Below, one piece after another: positions 13,413-22,794 of a stretch of 64,000 nt of DNA. The stretch lies in contig CM064653.1 of the NCBI GenBank assembly GCA_032717465.1, positions 40,838,493 to 40,902,492 on the forward strand, given 5' to 3'. The position numbers and the translations under genes are program-made. The DNA is from Coenobita brevimanus. Lineage: Eukaryota > Arthropoda > Malacostraca > Decapoda > Coenobitidae. The first letter of the stretch is position 1. Every line of letters begins with the position of its first letter. The notes beneath the pieces are model-generated. The model ran no database searches. It was not told the DNA's origin and saw nothing but the letters and a program-made list of their open reading frames with translations.

Positions 13413-13612
13413 ATTAACCCTCGTACTACCGGATCACTTTTGAAGCTGAATAAAAGCGTCTTGTGGCGTCCATGTCAAAATCAAAACAGGTCACCGTGTT
13501 GAAAGGGTTAATCCTCCTCAACCCCCCCTCCTCAGTGCGATGACGACTGAGATTCAATCTGGCTACCTCCTGACGGTTTTATTCAGCGTAAGACTCTCTC
13601 GTACTGAAGGAA
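13413..13612 (+). mobile_element. Short family 2 copy plus an adjacent fragment
   Basis: 13413-13511 starts ATTAACCCTCGTACTACCGG, has AGCTGAATAAAAGCGTCTTG and ends GTTGAAAGGGTTAA, so it has TTAA-flanked inverted ends at about half the usual length. 13537-13612 repeats GATGACGACTGAGATTC, CTGACGGTTTTATTCAGCG and a TACTGAAGG end. Confidence 0.6.
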
Positions 13613-15000
13613 CATAACTAATACCTTACTCCCATTAACCACCCTTATTCATTTTGCCTTCTTTCTCCTTACACTTCATTTTCCTTGACATGGAAGTGCC
13701 TCTCGTACTCCAAATTTAACACCCCATTAGGTAACTACCATTATCTACTTCCTATGCTCCGTGTCCAGCCATCCACCACGATAAAGCGCTTCACTGCAAT
13801 CTCTCCAATAAAGTAAATGTTGTAAACGTGTACTAGAGCGACCTGACTCGGGCCTTCCATTCCATTAGTCATCAAACGTAATTTTCTTCTCAGTTCTGTT
13901 TCAACCATACCACAGCTAATAGTCTTTTTGCTTTACTAACCTTATCTTCAACTCATATAATCAGATATCATAGTTCACACACACACACACACACACACAC
14001 ACCACTAGAAGTCTTCTTGCTTTTCCTTCTTTATCTTCAACTCACAGAATTCGACATCATAGTTAACAGCCTCAAAAGAACCATTAGTTATGCTGCGGTT
14101 TGATTTCTTTGTGCTCTTTTGTACTAACATCTACCACTGCATACTACAAAATTAGTGGACAATTTAGTTTCTTGCTATTACACCGCTGTGAATCGTTAAA
14201 ATGGAAAAATTCTGCTCAGGCATGGAAAATCTGTTCATTAGGAAGATACAACAGTTTTGATCCTCTTTACGTGGGAACAGGGAGGGAACATATGCGGGAT
14301 GCAGGAGGGGGAGAGGAGAGGGAGAAGGGTGGGAGAGAGGCAGCGGGATAGAAGAAAAAATGTTGTACCTCTGCAATGGACAACTTTTCTAAATGTAATT
14401 ACAATTCTTCTGTGTAATATTTCCCATCACGACCGGCCTGATTAGGCCTCAATGGGCACAAAATCCCACGCCTATGTAAATAACTGAGCAGCATTTGAAA
14501 TACTGGACAACGGTTACTCACAGGTTGTTGAATCACTGATTTACTTCTCCTGAGGCAAGATTAACACTCACCTGAAATTAAAAGAAAACATAATTATATA
14601 AAAGTCAGAATCTACTTCCTTATCACTAAAATTAACCCTCTAATTAGTGGGTAACTCATTAAACAACACACATTAAGGAAAGTGGCATAGCGCTTTGTTA
14701 CAGTACAAAGAACAATACTTATATGATGTGTTCCCATCATTCTGGCAGACGAATGAGTACTCAAGAAGTTTCGTTACAAAGACGTGATTTGCAAACGCCA
14801 TTCCTGCCTCACTGCCTCATCTGCGTCTAGCAAAGACTTTCACGATACTGTTATGAGTCACATTTAACATGAATGATGTATAACAGAAATATTCACAAGA
14901 CTAGTAAACGCATTATCTTTACATTAGCCCATATCATTTGTACACATAATATATGTAATACATACAAAAATTACTGCATTTAATACGAAAAAACATCTCA
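13613..15000. other. Unique AT-rich DNA, no gene seen
   Basis: A (CA)n tract at 13977-14002. The two CTTTTTGCTTT/CTTCTTGCTTT ... TCATAGTT(C/A)A segments at about 13920-13976 and 14010-14065 are a roughly 90-bp direct duplication flanking it. Nothing else recognised. Confidence 0.45.
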
Positions 15001-15887
15001 GTTCCTGTGGAAAAATATTTCCCATAATAATACCACATATCCTTCCAACCATTTACCACTACCGCCACCACACACTCCACATAAATACCACATACAACCA
15101 ACAACTAGCTATCACTGTTCTCATCACGCACCACGAAAACGCCATATATTTTCTTCAGTTATCCGTCCACCACATCTCAGACATCAATCACACCAATACC
15201 GCCACAACACAACTTAAACATACAACATACACCAGTCAACCCTACCATCAACGACATCCCACATCACAAAAGTACCACATTACTTTAGTTACCTATCACC
15301 ATCTACCACCACACATCACATAGGTAACACACAATTTCTCCATTTATCGATCTAACACACAACAGCCACTAAGTATCAAACAACTTTCACAACTGACAAA
15401 AAAAAAAAGCATAAAATATAAATATCATCAGCCTCTTCCGTATCAGACCACATACATGCACTACCCACAAAAAAACTAAAACAGCTACCACTATCACCAA
15501 CCACTATCGTCTGCCACCAACCAGCGCAACTACCATCCATTACTATCATTCACAATAACCGTCTATCAACACTACCTACAAAAAACAGACATAACAACCA
15601 CTCACCATCGTCAACCACCGATCACCACAGACCACAAAAAGCTAACACTTGCCTCTAAAACCATACATTAACAACTACCACTACCATCAACCATCATCGC
15701 CTACATTCAGTTACCACAATTACATACCATTATTTACTACCATCGTTACAACCATCTTCGATCATACCAAACCTCTTTCTAGTTCCCTTTCTCGTTGTTC
15801 TTCCTCCCACTACTTAACTGCAGTCCATCTATCTCACTCGATTCTATCCTTCACTTCTAACCATCATCTGCTACCGCAAGCTACCAA

Positions 15888-15918
<31 letters not shown>

Positions 15919-16065
15919 TCTCCTAACCTTCCTCCTTCCCTCATCACTGTTTCCACGCCATTCCCTCCCTTCAATTACAAATCCACACACCACTGCCCTC
16001 CTTCCCACAATGTCCGTGTCTCTACATCTCTCTCTCTCCTTTTTCCCCTCCGCTGTCTCTCCCAT

Positions 16066-16104
<39 letters not shown>

Positions 16105-16250
16105 AATCCCCCACTCCCACACGCCAATCCCACACTCAAACACCACTACCCTGCTTCCTGCAACCCCCCACCCTCTCATTCCCCCTTCCTCACCCCATGA
16201 CCCCTCCACTCCCTCTCGTTCTCCCTTCCTTCTACCTACGTCTTGTAAGA
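15000..16250 (+). repeat. ACC/CA-rich DNA with TC and (TC)n(CA)n arrays
   Basis: 15000-15780 is cryptic CCA/CAT repeat with no open structure. (TC)n occupies 15888-15915 and a compound (TC)n(AC)n array 16063-16103. Confidence 0.75.
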
Positions 16251-16444
16251 TGCACTGGACACTTCCTGGATTTCCTGGCCTATATATAATGCATGTACGG
16301 GCGCAGCTCCTTCACCTCCTCCCAGGCTGAAGCGTTCGGGCATACACTCATCCACCTATTACATAATCCACAACCTACCCTTGGACTTAGGCTCGTATTC
16401 CAAGTAATGTAGGAATCCTCGCAGCACCCCTCTCCCTTCAGCGA

Positions 16445-16488
16445 TTTATTTTTTGCACCCCATCTTAACACTATCTTTAATATTTATT
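16445..16488 (-). promoter_or_regulatory. Candidate polyadenylation signals of the polycystin-like gene
   Basis: Two AATAAA hexamers on the minus strand (16483-16488 and 16445-16450) lie about 515-560 nt past the TGA of the polycystin-like frame. No better signal is visible nearer. AATAAA is common by chance in AT-rich DNA, so this is weak. Confidence 0.25.
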
Positions 16489-16499
16489 TCCAGGGAGCG

Positions 16500-16930
16500 C
16501 AGAAGTAAGGATAAAAAAGAATTAGGATCAGGAAGAGTAGGAAAAAAAAAGGAATGAATCACAGAAGAATTAGGATCAGGAACGTTAGGAAAAAGAAAGG
16601 ATCACAGAAAAATTACAGATTCAAGAGGGGCAGAAGCAGGGAATGAAAGACCACAGAAGATTTAGGATCAGAATGGATAAGAGAGGATCACAGAATTGGG
16701 ACCAGGAAGGCTAGCAGCAGTGGAAGAAAGGACCAAGGAAGAAATAGGAACAGTAGGGTCAATGTAGTAGGATCAGTCACGGACCAGTCACAGAAACATC
16801 GATGGAGGCAAGAGAACATATGTGAAAGGAAGGAATCACAGAAGAATTTGGCGATGATAAGTGGAAGGGTAAAAATTGTGGGAAGGAAGTACGAGGTGAG
16901 ATGCATAACTGTAAAAGATAGTTAAAACGA
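16500..16930 (+). repeat. AGGATCA(CAGAAGAATTAGGATCAGGA)-type degenerate repeat
   Basis: AAGAATTAGGATCAGGAA with a following ACGTTAGGAAAAAGAAAGGA-type stretch recurs about six times at 16510-16700 with roughly 55-60 bp spacing and then decays. It lies 3' of the polycystin-like stop codon, so it may be in its 3' untranslated region. Confidence 0.55.
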
Positions 16931-17002
16931 AACACAGTAAGTGCCACAGAAGCAGCAGGTTGAAAAAATCCAATGCGTGGATTTAAAAAATAATCAGATA
17001 AA

Positions 17003-19354
17003 TCAAACTGTGGATGTTCGTTTAGGGAGCATCCGTTGCAGGAGGAGACTCAATCTGTTGTTGAATTTCGGCTTATCTGTGAAATTCACGGAGTAATTTG
17101 GGGCGAAGGGGATGAAGGCGGCCTCTGGTAGGTGCTGGCGAAAGTGGCGGTGGAGCAGGTCACGAGGGCACACATGGCACACCGGACACATGACCTGGTT
17201 CCCCTGGTGGTGTATGGTGGGGATTAAGTAGGGTGATGATGGTGATCGTAGGTCACGTAGACCCTTAATAACCCCCCAGATCACCCACCACAGCACCACT
17301 AGGAAGAATACCGACCCCACCTGCATTGCCAAAGCCACACCTATATCTGTTAACCAGAAGTCGATGTCTCTCTTGGGAAGTCTGAAAGCCATGACAAATA
17401 TGAGGATGAGAATGGCGACTGCAGCCACACCGAATATTCCGCGCACCAGACGGCAGCAGAAGTGTGGGAGCGGCAACCACCCGCCAAGCCTTTTGTCTTC
17501 CGGATTCTTTGGTTTGTGCTCTTTGTTCATTAGGGAAATGGATCGCGTGCCTGTCAGTATGATGGACGCTGCTAGAGCGATAGCAAAATTCATGCCCAAT
17601 TCTTGCAGTATTGGGAGTGAAGTGGATGGTAATCGTTTGAAAATACAGTCATCAGCGTTGTCTAATGGGATGATTTCAAGGAACAAGAAGGATGTTATGG
17701 TCCACACGCTTGTTCCAAAGGCATATACCAGCATCCAGTCGAGCTTACGCGACCGCACGGCGCCAGGCAGTGCCAACATCAGCAGCGGTATAGTGGTCAG
17801 GGCCTCACACCACAACTGTCCAAGGTGGTAGCGCCCCCAGCCCAAACTCTTGCCCCCGCCCCCCCGCACCCAAAAGTGGGCCGAGTTGGTCACCCAGCTT
17901 CCCACCGGGACTACTATGTCCTCTAATTCAACTGGGTCACTCACCACAATACGACTGACATGCCAGCGTGCCGTAGGGTGATTCAGCATTAGAGTCACGC
18001 CCGTTATCCTCCGCAGCCGGACGCCTGTGTGGTGCACTAAATGCAGCATCGAACCGAACGATGTGCCAGGGCTGATGTATACATTGGGTTCCGCAAATCT
18101 AATCCCATGTAGAGTAAGAGTGAAAGGGTGGTTGGAGGTACCTGGCCATATCCGATCTTTTGAGGTGTAAATGAAGATATTATATCGGCAGGGATGGGAT
18201 TTCTTGCTGGAATCCACGAGGGGCTCAAAGCGCTGCTGATCCCTGTAATCACACCACCAGGTCACCAGGTAAACTATTACAAATACAACAGCAGTGACTA
18301 CAGGCACGATAATGGACAGAGTGTTGTTGTCCACCTCAGAAATTACGGTAGAAGTCTCGTTGGTGGCGGGCATGGACACGGAGGTGTGGAGGGATGCCCC
18401 GCTACACGCACACGTGATGTGTTCTGGTTCTGGTATGGGGCGGCACTTTGGGTCCGGCACAAAAGATTCCAGACCATCGTCGTATACTACACACTGCGCC
18501 GCCATCTGGGTCAGTCTCACCGAAAATTTAACAGGGATTGGGGTTAGATTTGTGCTAGACAGATTGGCGTTGCATTCCTGGGTCGTGTTAACCACTGTCA
18601 TATTACTAAAAGGAATGAAAAAACTCAGTTGGACTGATACGTTTTTATCTTGTCCATTTTCAATCCACACCTCCTCCTCACTGTACCCAGTGCTGCCCCC
18701 TGCCCTCACGGTGATGCCGCTGTGAGACTCTTCAACCTGCCTCGGCCAGCATACCGTGCAAATGATCTCGCTCGATGTTTTAAATATTATCTTGATACTA
18801 GTGGTATTGAGATTACTGGATGTAATAGGATACAGATTCACACGCGCAGCACCCAAAGCTGGAACCTTTACGGTGGCGGTGACTGAGAGGGTGTTGAGGA
18901 CACGCCAGCCATAATGCTTTAGGGTGGAGTCAGACTGGACGCAGTGAGCTTCTCCAGATAAATTGAAATTCGCAACGTTTTGTGATCCCTTCTCCAGCGA
19001 CACCTTCTGGTTGCGGGTGAATCTGTACCGGATGGGTGTTTTGGGAAGGTCCGGTGCGGAACCGTTGATGGCGGTATTAATGAATGGGGAAGCGTAAGTG
19101 CCCGGGTCGTTCAGGAGTGGGTTGAAGGGAGTAACCACAGCCGACATCGTTACTACATCGTCTCTTGCGCCTCTCATACCGTCGGGTAGTGTTACCTGCA
19201 CGCCCTGGAAATCTAGTGTCTGGTTGACTGTTTTATCCTGGCGTGCCTTCCATACTTTCAGTTCAATATCTTGCTTTGAAAAATTTGCAGCCTCGCCCGG
19301 GAACCTGGTGTTCAGCAGCACATTACCTAGGGAGAGGGTGCTCTGGTGCAGCAA
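17003..19354 (-). CDS. Polycystin-1-like membrane receptor, GPS-TM-PLAT-multiTM exon
   Basis: A 783-residue uninterrupted frame, by far the strongest coding signal in the window. Residues 1-300 look extracellular, with many N-x-S/T sites (for example NQT 44, NLS 131, NMT 251). A GPS-like segment with paired cysteines lies at about 289-326 (C304, C315, C317). A membrane helix follows at 345-367. A PLAT domain spans about 391-490, starting RYNIFIYTSKD and carrying the W-H-V-S-R-I-V-V strand pair and the closing GSW. Further hydrophobic helices lie near 516-534, 540-562, 586-603, 638-657 and 670-696. This order (GPS, TM1, PLAT, more TMs) is that of polycystin-1/LOV-1 proteins, which sense chemical or mechanical cues at cilia or gamete surfaces with a polycystin-2 partner; a role here is only inferred. 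The frame ends in TGA before any polycystin channel (TOP) domain. The exon begins right after a good acceptor (ATTTCGCAG). The TTG at its first codon is not a likely start; the protein continues from the upstream block. Confidence 0.85.
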   Translation of the reverse strand: MLHQSTLSLGNVLLNTRFPGEAANFSKQDIELKVWKARQDKTVNQTLDFQGVQVTLPDGMRGARDDVVTMSAVVTPFNPLLNDPGTYASPFINTAINGSAPDLPKTPIRYRFTRNQKVSLEKGSQNVANFNLSGEAHCVQSDSTLKHYGWRVLNTLSVTATVKVPALGAARVNLYPITSSNLNTTSIKIIFKTSSEIICTVCWPRQVEESHSGITVRAGGSTGYSEEEVWIENGQDKNVSVQLSFFIPFSNMTVVNTTQECNANLSSTNLTPIPVKFSVRLTQMAAQCVVYDDGLESFVPDPKCRPIPEPEHITCACSGASLHTSVSMPATNETSTVISEVDNNTLSIIVPVVTAVVFVIVYLVTWWCDYRDQQRFEPLVDSSKKSHPCRYNIFIYTSKDRIWPGTSNHPFTLTLHGIRFAEPNVYISPGTSFGSMLHLVHHTGVRLRRITGVTLMLNHPTARWHVSRIVVSDPVELEDIVVPVGSWVTNSAHFWVRGGGGKSLGWGRYHLGQLWCEALTTIPLLMLALPGAVRSRKLDWMLVYAFGTSVWTITSFLFLEIIPLDNADDCIFKRLPSTSLPILQELGMNFAIALAASIILTGTRSISLMNKEHKPKNPEDKRLGGWLPLPHFCCRLVRGIFGVAAVAILILIFVMAFRLPKRDIDFWLTDIGVALAMQVGSVFFLVVLWWVIWGVIKGLRDLRSPSSPYLIPTIHHQGNQVMCPVCHVCPRDLLHRHFRQHLPEAAFIPFAPNYSVNFTDKPKFNNRLSLLLQRMLPKRTSTV

Positions 19355-19420
19355 CTGCGAAATAAATTAATAGGAATTTTGAGTGGCGTCTAATGGCTCT
19401 CCACCTAGGCTCTAGTCGAC
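19355..19420 (-). other. Probable short intron in the polycystin-like gene
   Basis: The two blocks share a frame but the joining sequence holds a TAG (19412-19414) and a TAA, so it is probably spliced out. The acceptor is strong (TTTATTTCGCAG, ending at 19355). To keep frame the donor must be in phase 0. The candidates are GCT|GTCGAC at 19420 (66-nt intron) and GAG|GTGGTG at 19456 (102-nt intron, better consensus). The nicer-looking AG|GTGGAG at 19404 is out of frame and lies after the TAG. The alternative is two nonsense changes in a decaying gene. Confidence 0.5.
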
Positions 19421-20302
19421 AGCAGATTTCCACAACTGTATCAGCTTCGCCACCACCTCGAGCCACTGTTCTGCGTTCTCGTGCAGCTGGCGCTCTATCA
19501 AAAATTTATCAGTGTCTGTGACTTTAACTAAATTGGTAATGAATGTCATGAGTGCACCTGCTGCGCGCTGTAACGTTTCTGCACTAGCTGGGAAATTGCC
19601 TGCTATCAGAACGTTATCAAGGGCACTGATGGTCTCCGATATTTCTTGAAACGTGTCGAAAGGAAGCTCATTAAGCACATCTAGTAGTTGGGACTTCAAC
19701 TGATGGAGGAGGGCGTCGTCTGTGTGTGGTGGGACCTGGTGGAGTGCCCGGGCCGCAAGGTTGGCGTGGACGACTGCACCGCGTGTGTCGCCGTACACTG
19801 CACGCCGCTTCACATCCTCCACCATCGCTGTAATATCTGTCACGCTTGTTTGCTGTAACGGAGTAAGACTGATTTTTCCGAGGTCTACTTCCACCCAAAC
19901 ATAGGCGGGATCCTCCACCTCCGCCGTAACCAGCCACGTCCCCGTCGGCAACTGAATGGAGGCGATGCCGTCGTGCCCGCGGTACGCCAGGCGAGGGAAA
20001 CCACCGCCCTCGCCCTCACCCCGGTAGAACACCTTGTAAACCAGGGGCCCAGGTATCAACTAATTCTTCATGGTGGCGTTGCAGGAGAACTCGAATTTGG
20101 TGTGGAAGCCATGATGGGGCGGGGGGCTGGCTGGAGAGAGAGTGCAGGCACCCAGCTCGGGCACCCTCAGAACCTGCACATGGTTGCGGACGAACCCCCA
20201 ATCCAATTCGGCCCCCAGCACCCACACGCCACCCCTCACCCACACTCCCCCCATCATCGCCACAGCCACTATTATCAGCATCCTCCACCACCTCTCCGTC
20301 AT
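19421..20302 (-). CDS. Polycystin-1-like 5' coding block with an in-frame TAG
   Basis: This block is in the same reading frame as the downstream polycystin exon. The ATG at 20302 has G at -3 and opens a signal-peptide-like start: MTERWWR, then a hydrophobic run to about residue 24. Next comes the polycystin/REJ-type pattern G-A-C-T-L-S-P ... T-K-F-E-F-S-C ... P-L-V-Y-K, in which a conserved Cys-Pro pair is followed by F-x-x-x-C and PL-x-Y. The pattern is broken by a TAG at 20060-20062, between the second Cys and the PL-x-Y. After the stop, about 213 open residues carry a beta-rich piece and then an amphipathic helical stalk (about 19,800-19,430), as expected upstream of a GAIN/GPS region. A TGA three codons before the ATG closes the frame upstream. 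Alternatives: a nonsense allele or assembly error, a decaying gene, or an unrecognised intron whose acceptor is the TTAG itself. Upstream exons may also exist. Confidence 0.62.
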
Positions 20303-20441
20303 CCCGTACCGTCAAGTTATCACAAGCAGAACGCTGATTTTGTAAACTAAATTACGATAAAAATAAGAATATTAAGAGTAAAGATGGCTGGAACTTGAAG
20401 CCACAAATATACCAAAAAAATAAGGGAAGTACGATTGGCTT

Positions 20442-20580
20442 CAACCCCTTCAAGCACGACAGGGTTTTCTTAAATTATATTCTTTATCTCCAGAGATTTT
20501 ATTCAGCTTGGGATATTTTTTTTAAACTACAAGAGTTATATATACAGCTCTCATTAACCCCTCCACTGCTCCTCAGGTTC
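20442..20580 (+). mobile_element. Family 2 fragment upstream of the polycystin-like gene
   Basis: CAACCCCTTCAAGCACGAC, CCAGAGATTTTATTCAGCTT and CATTAACCCCTCCACTGC. It ends against the long (GT)n(GA)n array. Confidence 0.55.
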
Positions 20581-20594
20581 ATTAGTATTTGTCT

Positions 20595-20743
<149 letters not shown>

Positions 20744-20779
20744 TGAACTGGGAAACTGATACAGTGCCTTCATTTTCAT

Positions 20780-20934
20780 TAGGAGGGGATTTTCGTCCTT
20801 CTGCAGCCTAGTTTCCGTAGCTCCACATCCTTTCCACAGCACTTCTTCGTGATTAGCAATACAGCGTTAATTTCCTGCTACAGCTCCCTACTGAGGATGA
20901 AAAGATGCAAATTTTACGCCTAGTTAAAGTGAAC
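20780..20934 (-). mobile_element. Family 1 MITE-like element, copy C
   Basis: Read on the minus strand it begins GTTCACTTTAACTAGGCG, carries ATCACGAAGAAGTGCTGTGG and ends GGACGAAAATCCCC. It abuts the 146-bp compound SSR, about 480 bp 5' of the polycystin-like start codon. Confidence 0.75.
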
Positions 20935-21333
20935 AGAGTATCGATTTCTGTTCTTTAGACACGGGGAAATTGTTCTGTTTTATTCTATATGGATGAAATT
21001 ACTGCATGGGAAGCTTCGTAACACCTCTCATTTAGCGGTTTATTTTGGATATTACGGTTTAACATTCTCTCCTATACACACAATTTGGATTAATGACACT
21101 GAAGGATAATTAGAACCAATGTGCAGAATAAATCGGCACGGAAGAGAGGCTAAGAAATATCCAAACTACTTGAGTGTATGTCTGAGGTTCGAATGTGCTT
21201 GTTACAGAGTTTTTACTATTGATAAAACTTAATCTGGCCTAATATAAGCAGTTGAAAAGGCAGCAAACACGGCTAACCTTGTCCTTTTAATCACATGTGC
21301 TGTACTGTAAATGCATGAACGGTTAGCAGCGAA

Positions 21334-21334
21334 A

Positions 21335-21384
<50 letters not shown>
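21334..21384 (+). repeat. (ATG)n trinucleotide array
   Basis: About 17 uninterrupted units. Flanking 20,940-21,330 and 21,385-21,820 is unique DNA with short A-runs; no gene seen. Confidence 0.95.
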
Positions 21385-21385
<1 letters not shown>

Positions 21386-21823
21386 CTGCCCGGTTATATA
21401 AACGTTCCTCAGTTCCCGCCCTATCCACTGAAAGGAAGATGGTGACCCGCACTTTAAGCTGTGACCTTGCCCTATGACCTATTATTCTATAAAAAAAAAA
21501 AAAAAAAAAGGCTCCTTGGCTGACCCCTTCACCAAGCTGGCAAACGAATATTTTTTTTTAAATCACAGAAACGACTCGAACTTTAATCTTGTTCTGTGAC
21601 CTTGACCTATGACTGCTCTAAAAATTAAATCACTCCATTTTTGCTTTACCCTTAACCTTTCCACAAGTTAGTAGAAATTGAAGAAAACTGTTTAACGTGA
21701 TTTTCCTAGGTTAAGGTTTGACCTAGTCCTGTGCCCTAGACCTACAATCTATTCTTCTAAAAAAAAAATGGAATTTCTCATGGGCTATCCCCCAACCCTT
21801 CCACCAAGTTTGGTTAAAATGAT

Positions 21824-21826
<3 letters not shown>

Positions 21827-21868
<42 letters not shown>

Positions 21869-22174
21869 CCCTCGCCCCTTCCCACCTCCACACGCACACG
21901 TCACTCAAAACACAACACCCTCTCTCGCTCCACAGGCGCGGGTGTAAAAAAGGACGTCACCCGGATAAGAGGGCTTTAAATAATTCACCTCATTCTCACG
22001 GACGCCCCGCCATTCCCCCTGAGGTTTTATGGCGTAGGCGGGAGAGGCAATTTTAACACTTCATCACTTTGGGCTTTTATGAAACTGGTATTTTGTTCTT
22101 TTTGATATACAGTCTACTAAATACAGCCGAGGCATATTACCTTGTGATTTATACAGTACAGGTCTGTAGTTGGT

Positions 22175-22211
<37 letters not shown>

Positions 22212-22301
22212 CTCATTTTTGACCTTATGAAACTAAAGTGTTCCATTTTTGCCCCCATAAAACAGAAGCCCCCCCCCTCTCTGTCTGTCTGTCTCCCTCG
22301 C

Positions 22302-22336
<35 letters not shown>
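21827..22336 (+). repeat. (CA)n at 21827-21867 and (TC)n at 22178-22209 and 22305-22336
   Basis: Three dinucleotide arrays; a GTCT run precedes the last. Nothing else recognised between them. Confidence 0.9.
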
Positions 22337-22337
<1 letters not shown>

Positions 22338-22389
22338 AATGATCTGATATCGAGTCACGTTTATGAAGAAGAGGTCACAATAACGAAAT

Positions 22390-22790
22390 GAAGGTGGGAA
22401 CGACAAAGGAAGGAAGAACATCGACTGACGTAAGGGAGAAAGACGAGAGGAAAGGGGAAGAAACATGAAGAGAAGAGAGCGACAGTGAGAAACTATCTGA
22501 ATCAATAACAGAAGAGAAATGAAGAGAACTCAGACGAGATGGCATGACAGAGAAGTAGTGGAGATACAAGAGTAGAAAGGGGAGAAAGGAGCAGTGGACA
22601 CAAAAGAAGGAAGGAGAGAAGAGATCTGAGAACAGAAATGAGAAAACGGGGAAGTGAGGTCAGAATGAAAGAAGAGGGGAAGGAGAGACAAGAAAGAGGT
22701 CGAGGGGAAACGAGAAGAGAGCGAAAGAATAGAAAGAGAGAGATGAAAATTGAGAGAGAGAGAGCAGCGGGGAGAAACGACCTCTGCATC
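22390..22790 (+). repeat. Purine-rich block
   Basis: GAGAAGAGAG-type DNA that switches abruptly to pyrimidine-rich sequence at about 22,790. Confidence 0.7.
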
Positions 22791-22794
22791 CTGG

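Noticed and set aside
17364..17831. 155-codon plus-strand frame and others at 18194-18886 and 19098-19370
   Set aside because: They are antisense shadows of the polycystin-like coding sequence.
20060..20062. Selenocysteine recoding of the in-frame stop
   Set aside because: The codon is TAG, not TGA.
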